The position numbers were made by a program, and so were the translations under genes. From positions 1 through 24,898 of the IMG/VR virus record IMGVR_UViG_3300027881_000071: DNA of 24,898 bases. The stretch is one strand, 5' to 3'. This DNA is from a virus. Under the pieces are notes generated by a model that saw only the letters and a list, made by a program, of their open reading frames with translations, searched no databases and was not told where the DNA came from. Each line of letters starts with the position of its first letter. Positions within the stretch are counted from its first letter, which is position 1. Shown here one piece after another: positions 14,011-22,130 of the stretch.

Positions 14011-15829
14011 AATACAGATATCCGAATTTCAGGGAATCGCCCCGAGGATTGATTCAAGGCTGCTGGGCGGTCAGCAGGGACAGGTTGCCGAGAACCTGAA
14101 ACTGACCTCGCTTGCGCTACAGTCATGGCGTGGTCAGGTGCTGAATGTTATCCCAGCCCTTACGACTCCGAAGCTGGAAACCATCTACCTGTATAAAGGG
14201 ACAGGCACTGATTTATTCCTGACATGGACAACTGATGTCGATGTTGTTAAAGCGCCCATAGCCAACGATACGACTTCCAGAATCTACTACACCGAGAGCG
14301 GCACGCTACAAGCGTCTGATAATGCCGCTGACAATCTCACAGGCGTCGATAACGGTGGATCGAATATCTTCCCCGAGAACAGTATTTTAGTCGGCATACC
14401 AGCCCCTACAGCAGCCCCTACGGTTGCGCTTGGCAGCTCTGGTGCTGGCACCACTGTGATTCCCTCGCTGTATGTGTACACCTTTGTGTCTGTCTGGGGA
14501 GAGGAAAGCGCCCTCAGTCCGGCATCGGCTATTATTAATGTTGATCACAGTGACGGCAATGTTGATTTATCAGCCTTGGAGATTACTTATCCGGGTGCAG
14601 GGACTACCCGCAATACAATACAGTTTGTTCGAATTTATCGATCCAGTGTCGGTGTTAACCAGACAGCTTACCGGTTCGTTGATGAAATCTCTCCTTCGTC
14701 TACTTACACAGACAATGTAATTGACGCATTGCTGGGTGAAGTTGTCGGGTCAACTGATTTTGATTTACCGCCTGCTAATATATTTGGCTTGATTGATGCG
14801 GGCAACGGCATCATGGTCGCGTTCACTTTATTTGAGATTCTATTCAGCGAACCATACCAGCCTCACGCATGGCCCATCAAATACCGGCTGGCGACTTTCG
14901 ATACGATTGTGGGGGGTGGCCTGTTCGGCAATACCGTTGTCGTGACGACCTTGGACAGACCCTTGTTGTTGGTGGGCAACCATCCATCGACTATGACGAT
15001 GACAGTTCTTCCTGATCATCAGGCGTGTGTCAGCAAACAGGGCATTGTGTCCCTGAAGGGCCGGGTAATTTACCCAACCCCGGATGGACTGTACTCGATT
15101 GGTTATGGCGGTAGCTCATTACTGACTGAGCCACTGTATGACAGGGATACTTGGCAGGAACGAAACCCCTCTCAGATGCGGGCAAGTTACTGGGATACCC
15201 GGTATATTGCCTTCACTGATGATGCCGGGTTGGTTATCGAAACAGCCAACAATGAAATATCCGCCAGTGACTTCAATATTGATGTTGATGCGGTATACAC
15301 CGATCCAGAGAATGATCGGTTATACATCAGTGAAACCAGTGACTTGAATATTAATGTGATCAGTGAGTTTAACGCGGCTGGGCAACGACTGGCTTATCAG
15401 TGGAAGTCGAAGACATTTTCACTTGGATCATTGGCAACTATTACCAGTGGCAAGATTCTGGCCCAGTACGGTGAGCTGCTAACCAACTCTGAGCTGGCGG
15501 CATTGAATACCCTGATCGCAAATATTATTACGGCCAATGGGGTATTGTTAGGTTCGTCTGTCCGTGGTGAATTGAATGGCAATCAGGTTAATGAATTTGC
15601 AGTTAATGCCAGTGTTTTGATAACCCCGCCTTCAGTGCCAATGACCCAGAACGTGGTCATTAAATTGTATGGTGATGGTACCTTGATCGGTACCGCAACC
15701 AGTGTCGATGCTACACCATTTCGTTTCCCCAGTGGCGGTCAGTTTCGCCAGTACGAAGTTGAGATCGAAACCTTTACAGATGTTAACCAGATAACAGTCG
15801 CGTCATCGATCACTGAATTGGTGGATTAG
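14003..15829 (+). CDS. Tail nozzle-like protein
   Basis: A 608-residue protein; the ATG at 14003 is preferred over a TTG 12 bases upstream because it starts just before the conserved-looking M-A-R-I-Q-I-S-E-F-Q-G-I-A-P-R. The start resembles podovirus tail proteins of the gp10/gp12-nozzle type, where I-A-P-R ... N-L-K-L-x-S-x-A-L-x-x-W occurs near the N-terminus. The rest is beta-rich. It includes a fibronectin-like segment (Y-V-Y-T-F-V-S-V-W-G-E-E-S-A-L-S, about 155-170) and Y-P-T-P-D-G-L-Y-S-I-G (about 354-364). Such proteins form the distal tube below the connector. The match is from memory of layout. It overlaps the previous gene by 8 bases. Confidence 0.75.
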   Translation: MARIQISEFQGIAPRIDSRLLGGQQGQVAENLKLTSLALQSWRGQVLNVIPALTTPKLETIYLYKGTGTDLFLTWTTDVDVVKAPIANDTTSRIYYTESGTLQASDNAADNLTGVDNGGSNIFPENSILVGIPAPTAAPTVALGSSGAGTTVIPSLYVYTFVSVWGEESALSPASAIINVDHSDGNVDLSALEITYPGAGTTRNTIQFVRIYRSSVGVNQTAYRFVDEISPSSTYTDNVIDALLGEVVGSTDFDLPPANIFGLIDAGNGIMVAFTLFEILFSEPYQPHAWPIKYRLATFDTIVGGGLFGNTVVVTTLDRPLLLVGNHPSTMTMTVLPDHQACVSKQGIVSLKGRVIYPTPDGLYSIGYGGSSLLTEPLYDRDTWQERNPSQMRASYWDTRYIAFTDDAGLVIETANNEISASDFNIDVDAVYTDPENDRLYISETSDLNINVISEFNAAGQRLAYQWKSKTFSLGSLATITSGKILAQYGELLTNSELAALNTLIANIITANGVLLGSSVRGELNGNQVNEFAVNASVLITPPSVPMTQNVVIKLYGDGTLIGTATSVDATPFRFPSGGQFRQYEVEIETFTDVNQITVASSITELVD

Positions 15830-15831
15830 TT

Positions 15832-17577
15832 GTGGCTGGAGACATTCGGATACCATCTATACCAGATGTCCCGGTTCACTTAACCGAACATGACATCTAT
15901 ACGATACTGGAACCCCTCAAGCGGATTATCGATATCCGGCAGGGTAAATTTGAAGTCAATCAACGCTGGGCCACTTATCAGGATTTGATCGATTTTGGTA
16001 CGTTAACCGAGTCCACGGTTGAGCAACCTATTGTCGTTATCCCCCCGACATCCCAGTTCGACTTTATTCTTTCTGGCGATATTGTGGGCGGGCCTACAAC
16101 ACTGGCCGATGGTACTGATCCAATTACCATGCCCACCATTATTAACCTGCCAAACGTAGTATGTATTGACGGGGGTGACGCCGCTGAAACCTTCCCACCT
16201 TCAACTGAAGGGCCATACGGTGTCTTGGGTGGTGGTAGCGATCTAGTCGTACAGGATACCGGGGTATCGCTCAGTATTGCGGCAACTCTGCTCAACTTTG
16301 TTGGGTTTACTGTTACTGAGCCGGTAGCAAATCAGATTACGATTACAGCTTCGCCTGCGGGCGCAAGCTCGGAGTATTGCCCCGGATACACATTCACATT
16401 TGTGGATACAGACACATTCGATATCCTTGGAGTCAATGTAGTAAACCTGTTTTCAGTTGGAAGACGAATAAGGTTTTCAATAGGTGGTGTTGATATATTT
16501 GGTGAAATCACTACCAGCACATTCACTTCCAACACCAGAATTGATTTAACGATGGAAGGTGGCGCGACATTAGCCAACGTGGCATATACCGTGTGCATGA
16601 TGACGGGAGAAGCCGGGTGGAGTCCAATAGCTACTGATCCCTTTGGGGGAACGGGTATTAACTGGATTACATCGGGGTTAATCGGGGCTACCTTTTATAT
16701 AGTGGCTGTGGGGGACGGGGGAAAGCTGGCAACATCAACAGACGCTGGTGTTACGTGGACAATACGAACCACCTCCACCACAGAGCATCTACTGCAAGTA
16801 GATTATAACGAGATTGCTGAAATATTTATAGCAGTTGGTAATGCTGGCACTAATCTTCGGTCTACTAATGGAACCACTTGGACGGCAGGAGGCAACATAA
16901 TGGGGCTGGTAACAACAGGCACAGGTCATGTTTATGGAATTATGCACCACAGTCCAACGGATGAATGGGTAATAATATTTAACGCTCAGACAGGCGCTCT
17001 CGACCATACCGCCAGAAGTGATACTGATGGTGCTACTTGGACATTAGTTGGTGCCGGGGCAGCTGCGAACCTTCACACCCGAGTATCCGGATTTACGCCA
17101 CAAAATGTTCTCGCAGGAGTAGATCAAGGTTGCGTAATAGGGTTTCAAGATGATCTATATAGGCTCGATCAACCCGCTGATACCGCCTTTGCTTCTATTA
17201 TCCTCACAACGCAAGGAGGCACTGTTTCAGCTTGTCTTATTTATTCCGGGATCAATGATCGTTACATAATAGGTCTTTCAACTGGGAATATAACAGGCAG
17301 CATAGTTGGAGTCGATGATGTTACTTTTGGAGCAAGTCAACTTAATGGCTTTGCTTATTCTAGTCTCCATGATAGGGCTGTAGCCGTAGCAGCCGACGGC
17401 AAGATTGGCTACATAGCAGATGCAGATATAGCTACTGTTGATAGTTGGACTCTAGTTAACAATGGGTTTAACCCTCTTACAGATGTTCAGTGTGTTCATT
17501 GGGATAGCATAGACGGTGTGTTCATCGCGGGTGCGGCGAATGGGCAGATATGCAGATCAACTAACGGAATAAGCTGA
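15832..17577 (+). CDS. Tail-associated Asp-box (BNR) beta-propeller protein
   Basis: A 581-residue protein starting at a GTG two bases after the previous stop. The N-terminal 60 residues (D-I-R-I-P-S-I-P-D-V-P, then an amphipathic helix L-E-P-L-K-R-I-I-D-I-R) look like a tail-attachment part. Residues 70-260 are beta-rich. From about 262 on, Asp-box motifs appear: S302-T-D-A-G-V-T-W309, S344-T-N-G-T-T-W350 and S396-D-T-D-G-A-T-W403. Related G-x-I/L-x-S-T units occur to the end, where S576-T-N-G-I-S581 stops just before the expected Trp. Asp boxes mark sialidase-like and photosystem-assembly-like propellers. No catalytic Arg triad could be assigned, so binding rather than hydrolysis is more likely. 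Confidence 0.7.
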   Translation: MAGDIRIPSIPDVPVHLTEHDIYTILEPLKRIIDIRQGKFEVNQRWATYQDLIDFGTLTESTVEQPIVVIPPTSQFDFILSGDIVGGPTTLADGTDPITMPTIINLPNVVCIDGGDAAETFPPSTEGPYGVLGGGSDLVVQDTGVSLSIAATLLNFVGFTVTEPVANQITITASPAGASSEYCPGYTFTFVDTDTFDILGVNVVNLFSVGRRIRFSIGGVDIFGEITTSTFTSNTRIDLTMEGGATLANVAYTVCMMTGEAGWSPIATDPFGGTGINWITSGLIGATFYIVAVGDGGKLATSTDAGVTWTIRTTSTTEHLLQVDYNEIAEIFIAVGNAGTNLRSTNGTTWTAGGNIMGLVTTGTGHVYGIMHHSPTDEWVIIFNAQTGALDHTARSDTDGATWTLVGAGAAANLHTRVSGFTPQNVLAGVDQGCVIGFQDDLYRLDQPADTAFASIILTTQGGTVSACLIYSGINDRYIIGLSTGNITGSIVGVDDVTFGASQLNGFAYSSLHDRAVAVAADGKIGYIADADIATVDSWTLVNNGFNPLTDVQCVHWDSIDGVFIAGAANGQICRSTNGIS

Positions 17578-18938
17578 TGGCTAAAATCATCCAATTACAG
17601 ATGCGCCGAGACACCGCAGCTTTGTGGACTTCTACTAACCCGACTCCGGCTGACGGTGAGTGGTGTCTGGAAACCGATACGCGCCGGATCAAGATCGGTG
17701 ACGGTGTGACCGCATGGACATCCCTGCTCTATAGGGTAGAGGTAGATAGTGTGTTTGGCAGGACTGGAGCGGTGGTAGCCCTGCAAGCCGACTATGATGG
17801 TTTTTTCCTTACTCCGGCTGAAGGTAATGCAGCTTACGGTAGTATTGGTGATGTATCGGCTAATACTGCTAAAGTTACTAACGCTACCCATACCGGGCAG
17901 GTAACCGGGGCGGCAGCGTTAGCCCTTGATATCACTGCTATCACGGCTCAGCCAGCAGCCGGAGCGCTAATTGGCGCAGACACATTCATCATCAATGATG
18001 GTGGGGTTCTGTCTGAAATTACCGCTACACAAATATCTACGTTTATGGATACCCTTTTCCTCACCCCGGCTGAAGGCGATGCCGCCTATGGAACTATTGC
18101 GGCAGTAGCTCTCAATACTGCCAAGATTTCATATACAGATGCGGCTGCTGTAGCCCTTAACACGGCTAAGGTAACAAATGCAGTACACACGGGTGACGTA
18201 ACAGGAGGCACGGCCCTAACCATAGCCGCTAAAGCTGTGGACATTGCGATGCTGGCAGATGGTATTGATGGTGAGCTTATCACTTGGGATGCAGTGGGAG
18301 TTGCTGCTACAGTGCCGGTGGGAACGGCCACTCATGTACTGACCAGTAATGGAGTAGGGGTAGCGCCTACCTTCCAAGCCCCGGCAGGTGGTGCGGGTAA
18401 TGTTACTAAGGTCGGTACACCGGTCAATAATCAGTTAGGTGTATGGACTGGTGACGGCACCATAGAAGGTGATACAGGGTTGACTTTCAGTGGTACTACC
18501 CTGAATACTGCTGGCATCAACTTAGGGGATACTACCCTAGGTGATTATGAGGAAGGCACCTTTCAACCCGAGCTTAAATTTAACAACGCGCAAGCATTAA
18601 TGACGTTCCTTATAAGGGATGGTCACTACCAAAGAGTAGGAAATCTATGCACTGTTTGGTTCCGAATAGAGCTGAGTAACTTGGGAAGCTCCACTGGTCA
18701 AGCTGAGATAGATAACCTTCCCTTTCTCAATGTAGCAAATAATACCCTGTTTGCTTGTACTATAGGTCAATACTCAGGTATGTCCTTAGTGGCTAACAGG
18801 CTCGGCGGCTTAGCAAGGTCAGGTCAGGATAAATATGATCTGAATGATTCGAACACACTGGCAACAACGCAAGTCAATGAAACAAACTTTAACAGCGACA
18901 GCAAAATTTTTGGTTCAGGTACATACGAAATAGCATAA
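17577..18938 (+). CDS. Second tail fibre protein with Mtd-N-like start
   Basis: A 453-residue protein starting at a TGATG junction. Residues 5-50 match the pattern of the small N-terminal fibre domain like that of Mtd (R-R-D-T-A-A-L-W-T-S-T-N-P, E-T-D-T-R-R-I-K-I-G-D-G, T-A-W-T-S-L). Residues 60-270 are an Ala, Thr and Asp-rich shaft with an internal repeat (F-L-T-P-A-E-G-x-A-A-Y-G). Residues 275-305 repeat the linker of the large fibre. The C-terminal domain begins G-D-Y-E-E-G-T-F-Q-P-E-L (about 322-333), then D-G-H-Y-Q-R-V-G-N-L-C-T-V, a recurrent phage fibre tip. No C-type lectin domain or nearby reverse transcriptase is present. Host binding is the likely role. Confidence 0.8.
   Translation: MAKIIQLQMRRDTAALWTSTNPTPADGEWCLETDTRRIKIGDGVTAWTSLLYRVEVDSVFGRTGAVVALQADYDGFFLTPAEGNAAYGSIGDVSANTAKVTNATHTGQVTGAAALALDITAITAQPAAGALIGADTFIINDGGVLSEITATQISTFMDTLFLTPAEGDAAYGTIAAVALNTAKISYTDAAAVALNTAKVTNAVHTGDVTGGTALTIAAKAVDIAMLADGIDGELITWDAVGVAATVPVGTATHVLTSNGVGVAPTFQAPAGGAGNVTKVGTPVNNQLGVWTGDGTIEGDTGLTFSGTTLNTAGINLGDTTLGDYEEGTFQPELKFNNAQALMTFLIRDGHYQRVGNLCTVWFRIELSNLGSSTGQAEIDNLPFLNVANNTLFACTIGQYSGMSLVANRLGGLARSGQDKYDLNDSNTLATTQVNETNFNSDSKIFGSGTYEIA
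17802..18218 (+). repeat. Imperfect repeat in fibre shaft
   Basis: The shaft holds two related stretches. F-F-L-T-P-A-E-G-N-A-A-Y-G ... N-T-A-K-V-T-N-A-T-H-T-G is followed about 84 residues later by L-F-L-T-P-A-E-G-D-A-A-Y-G ... N-T-A-K-V-T-N-A-V-H-T-G. In DNA the anchors CCGGCTGAAGG are near 17814 and 18066. The second unit has an extra copy of the A-L-N-T-A-K element. This is typical of trimeric shaft repeats. Confidence 0.7.
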
Positions 18939-18950
18939 CGAGAATATAAC

Positions 18951-19187
18951 ATGGCAATAGAAAAAGTAGTAACACATGATGGCGAGTTCTTAGAGAATGG
19001 AGTCATACAGGTGAGAGAAATAACACGCATCATGGAAGATGGTGTGGAAATTTCAAAGTCTTTCCACCGGCATGTAGTGGACTTGGATGATGATTTAACT
19101 AACGAGCCTCAAATAGTCAAGGATGTGGCGTCCGGGCTACACACCCCATCAAGAAAGGCAGCGCGTCAAGCGTTTAAAAACAGATGA
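18951..19187 (+). CDS. Small protein downstream of the fibre gene
   Basis: A 78-residue protein. The sequence before the ATG has only a weak GAGAA ribosome binding site. The first half contains I-Q-V-R-E-I-T-R-I-M-E-D-G and F-H-R-H-V-V. The end is basic (P-S-R-K-A-A-R-Q-A-F-K-N-R). I recall similar small proteins with '...REITRIxEDG...HRH' beside fibre genes of other phages, with no known function. Its stop overlaps the next ATG (ATGA). Confidence 0.6.
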   Translation: MAIEKVVTHDGEFLENGVIQVREITRIMEDGVEISKSFHRHVVDLDDDLTNEPQIVKDVASGLHTPSRKAARQAFKNR

Positions 19188-19639
19188 TTAGTGAGGAAGC
19201 AGTACTACACACTGACCACGACTGGTTCAAGTGGGCGTGCAGGGGTAATGAAGATGCTGCTGACTTCCTTGAAATGTTTTTCCTGACGTGCCATGTGTGG
19301 GATGACCTGATCGATAAAGACGTGCCCAGAACCGACGACCACATCAACCATGCGTTCTGGCTGGCTATGATCGAAATTCCAAGAAACAAGTACTACCAGC
19401 GACACCAAGTGGAGATACACCCGGTAATGGCCGTTGCAATTCAGGAATGGTTCGCAGCCAACAAATTAGAAGCCGGGGATAGAAAAGACATTGCATATAC
19501 CCTCAGATGTTCTATTGTGTCGTTAGTCCATCAAGCCGCTGAAATATGTGGTGGGTATGAGTGGTCGGTTAAGGTGGGTGAGGCAATTCGCCTTAAAGCC
19601 CAAAGTGAAACTCTGAAAGAATATCTGGAGGATTTATAA
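19184..19639 (+). CDS. Helical protein with DDxxD motif
   Basis: A 151-residue protein coupled to the previous gene by ATGA. It is predominantly helical, rich in Trp and His, without membrane segment or signal peptide. A striking motif, F-L-T-C-H-V-W-D-D-L-I-D-K-D (33-46), contains D-D-x-x-D as in metal-binding helices of isoprenoid synthase-like proteins; D51-D-H-I-N-H follows. I have a vague memory of similar small phage proteins near ejection-protein genes, with no tested function. The rest of an isoprenoid synthase is absent at this length, so an enzymatic role is doubtful. Confidence 0.6.
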   Translation: MISEEAVLHTDHDWFKWACRGNEDAADFLEMFFLTCHVWDDLIDKDVPRTDDHINHAFWLAMIEIPRNKYYQRHQVEIHPVMAVAIQEWFAANKLEAGDRKDIAYTLRCSIVSLVHQAAEICGGYEWSVKVGEAIRLKAQSETLKEYLEDL

Positions 19640-20391
19640 TGCCATCATGGGCCACAGGAATATCAGCCGGGGTTGGCTTGCTGGGAATATCAGCCGGTAA
19701 GAAAGCCTCTGACAAATCAGGGGCTTTATCAGCTCAGCAGCTTGCCATTGAACGAGAACGAGATCAATTCAACAGGGCGCAAGTCGAGCGTCAAAACGAG
19801 TATAGTTACGAAGACCGACAGGATGTTATTTCCCGTCGAGAACGTGAACGTGGTTTATTCGATCCCATACAGGAAGGCATTGCAGAGTTGGCGCAAAAGG
19901 GGCCGGACTATGCCGGTGCTGCTTCACGATCTGATGCCGATGTAGCCCAGACATTTGGTGTGGCACGCGAGAGTGCAGAGCGCAAACAGCGTTCCTTTGG
20001 AGTCAACCCGTACTCTGGCCGGAGCGCGGAAAATTCCCGAAGAGGGTTTAACCAAGAAGCATTAGCCAAGGTTGGTGGTCGCGCTCGATCACGGATTGTT
20101 GAAGATGACAAGGACTGGTCGCGCCGTATTGCAGCAATGGGTATGGGCAACATGAGAAACGTCACCCCAACTACCCAGCTTCAACAGCTTGGCGTTAGCG
20201 GGGCTTCTGGTGTACTGGGCGGTCAGTCAGATGCTGCTGGTGCCAATGCAGCCGGAGCATTTAGTCTGGCAGGCAAGTTCGGAGCTGACGCTCTGAGATA
20301 CGCCAATCCTCGCCCAACTCAACCGGGTCTTGATACAAGCGGCACATTCACCGGAAGTATGGCTGGCGATGAAAACTATTTCGATTATTGA
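19639..20391 (+). CDS. Internal virion (ejection) protein, gp14-like position
   Basis: A 250-residue protein with GGAGG upstream, its ATG sharing a base with the previous stop. A hydrophobic Gly/Ala-rich N-terminus (3-19, S-W-A-T-G-I-S-A-G-V-G-L-L-G) precedes a charged helix (30-70, I-E-R-E-R-D-Q-F-N-R-A). The middle contains Y-A-G-A-A-S-R-S-D-A-D-V, then F-G-V-N-P-Y-S-G-R-S, a pattern common in podovirus internal proteins. The C-terminal part is Gly and Ala rich. Known relatives are ejected into the cell envelope with the DNA. Its place just before two larger ejection-type genes supports this. Confidence 0.75.
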   Translation: MPSWATGISAGVGLLGISAGKKASDKSGALSAQQLAIERERDQFNRAQVERQNEYSYEDRQDVISRRERERGLFDPIQEGIAELAQKGPDYAGAASRSDADVAQTFGVARESAERKQRSFGVNPYSGRSAENSRRGFNQEALAKVGGRARSRIVEDDKDWSRRIAAMGMGNMRNVTPTTQLQQLGVSGASGVLGGQSDAAGANAAGAFSLAGKFGADALRYANPRPTQPGLDTSGTFTGSMAGDENYFDY

Positions 20392-20413
20392 TTTGCCTGA
20401 CTAGGAGAGCATC

Positions 20414-22096
20414 ATGGCGCAATATGGTCTGTACCAAGGTTTAAATGAGGCGTATGACTCTTTCCGGGGTCGTCAGCGCGATATCGAGGCTGAGTCCGAC
20501 CGGGAAGCGGCCCGCATTACCGAAGCTGAACGTCAGCGGCGTGAGACTGAAACATATGAATACGGTCTTAGCCGACGACCTATGCAGGAAGAGGCTACGA
20601 CTTTAGCGTTGGAAGATGCCAGACGACAGGGTAAGGTTGGTGAGCAGGAATCAAAAGAGTTTCTGGATCAGACCAATATCGATGCCCGTACAACGGCAGT
20701 AGTCAATCAAGGTAAATTGCTGACCCAGCAACTGGAGACATCCGGTATGAAGTTGGATCAGGCCAAGCTGGATCAGAAGGCCGCAACAGCTCGGCGCAAG
20801 TTTCAGGGATGGAGTGAGGCATGGAACACTGGCAACATGACCATGGAGCAACTGAAGGAAGCGTTCAATACCGATGACAATGTAGCAAACGACATCGGCC
20901 CTGTTACCAAAAAGGGCGATGGATGGGTTGTCGAGTTTAAAAGCGGCGAAATAATGGAGTTCGCGAATCGACGGGCAGTTACCCAGCATTTGCAGGAACA
21001 GTCCAGCCCTGAGTTCCTTCAGACCATGCTGCTTAATGAACTGAAGGAAAAGGCTGATCTGGCTGCGAAAATGCACGAGCTGGATAAAGATGCTACCAAG
21101 GATTTGAATGACCTTGGTGACAAGTGGATCAAAAATTCAAAGACTGAAATCCAAGCTACCTACGGTCGGATATTCCCCAATGGCGTTATTGACTTTGGTG
21201 AAGAAGGAGACAAGCAGTTAGCTCAGGCTGTCCGGGCCATGACTGGTCGGATCGGCAGGGCTTACGGCTACGATGTCAGTAAGATCACCCCGGCAGAAGT
21301 GGCTCAGGAAATTGGGAACATTGCTGAAAAGGTGATGGACACTAACCCTGAGACTCGCCGCAAGCGTGCGGCTGAAATAATCGCTGCAATGGGTGATGAA
21401 AACTTCGATGATCCAAACCAGTTTCCAAATGGCCGTCCTGATGAGGGTGACCCTGAATACGAATCATTGATGAAGCACCTGATGTTCGAACAGGCCCAGT
21501 CCGACCTCAAGGCACTGGAGTCGGAAGTGTATTCCCGCTTTGCCGTGATGAATAAACAAACCGGGGAAGTGAAGGCCCGTGAGAAGCCCAAGACTGGCGG
21601 TGCTGACGACGAACCACAAGTCAGCAAGGTAGGCTTACGGGAAAGAAGCCCCAGTGGTGGGCGTACTCCCGGCGGCATAACCGAACCACGACCAGCCGCT
21701 ACTGAAGAGCCGCTACCCGATGCAGTCGATGGTGCGGGACTGGCTGAGCGAGAGCTTTTACCTAGACCAACCGCTGACAACCCGATGAACATTAGTCAGT
21801 ATGTTGGTAATATAATCCTGAACATGGGTAAACCGGGTAGTGCATTTGCCGATCCTTTACCTAAAGGGACAGGCGGGCCACCAAAAATAAATCAAAAAGC
21901 CAAAAGAAAATTAGCCGCCGCTTCGGAGAAGGCATACAATGGCCCTTACCAGAAGTTCAGTGAAACTGAGAAAGTGAAATGGCTGAATGAATGGGGCAAT
22001 AAATTCTTGCCTAAGAAAGTGTTTCAGCAGGCTTTGCGAAAGCTATCACCAACAATGAGAGCTAAAGTGAGCGGCGGTGTTAAACAGCGAGTTTAA
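20414..22096 (+). CDS. Internal virion protein B-like
   Basis: A 560-residue protein with TAGGAG before its ATG. The N-terminal region (about 15-125) is extremely charged and helical (R-E-A-A-R-I-T-E-A-E-R-Q-R-R-E), followed by more helices. Residues about 390-480 are Pro, Gly and Arg rich and probably disordered (P-K-T-G-G-A-D-D-E-P). The C-terminal part is basic and helical (K-R-K-L-A-A-A-S-E-K-A-Y). Sequence composition and position in the order small, middle, very large fit the podovirus ejection set (as gp14, gp15, gp16 of T7). Direct similarity to gp15 is not visible by eye. Confidence 0.65.
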   Translation: MAQYGLYQGLNEAYDSFRGRQRDIEAESDREAARITEAERQRRETETYEYGLSRRPMQEEATTLALEDARRQGKVGEQESKEFLDQTNIDARTTAVVNQGKLLTQQLETSGMKLDQAKLDQKAATARRKFQGWSEAWNTGNMTMEQLKEAFNTDDNVANDIGPVTKKGDGWVVEFKSGEIMEFANRRAVTQHLQEQSSPEFLQTMLLNELKEKADLAAKMHELDKDATKDLNDLGDKWIKNSKTEIQATYGRIFPNGVIDFGEEGDKQLAQAVRAMTGRIGRAYGYDVSKITPAEVAQEIGNIAEKVMDTNPETRRKRAAEIIAAMGDENFDDPNQFPNGRPDEGDPEYESLMKHLMFEQAQSDLKALESEVYSRFAVMNKQTGEVKAREKPKTGGADDEPQVSKVGLRERSPSGGRTPGGITEPRPAATEEPLPDAVDGAGLAERELLPRPTADNPMNISQYVGNIILNMGKPGSAFADPLPKGTGGPPKINQKAKRKLAAASEKAYNGPYQKFSETEKVKWLNEWGNKFLPKKVFQQALRKLSPTMRAKVSGGVKQRV

Positions 22097-22130
22097 GTAA
22101 TTATCATTTACCTCACGCGACGAGGCAGAA

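Noticed and set aside
17577-17600. Read-through of the TGA as Trp to extend the propeller protein
   Set aside because: Reading past the TGA would enter a frame that differs from the well supported fibre gene, and there is no sign of a changed genetic code elsewhere in the window.
17577-18938. Possible diversity-generating retroelement target, because the N-terminus resembles Mtd
   Set aside because: The C-terminus is not a C-type lectin fold, no template repeat or reverse transcriptase is seen in the window.
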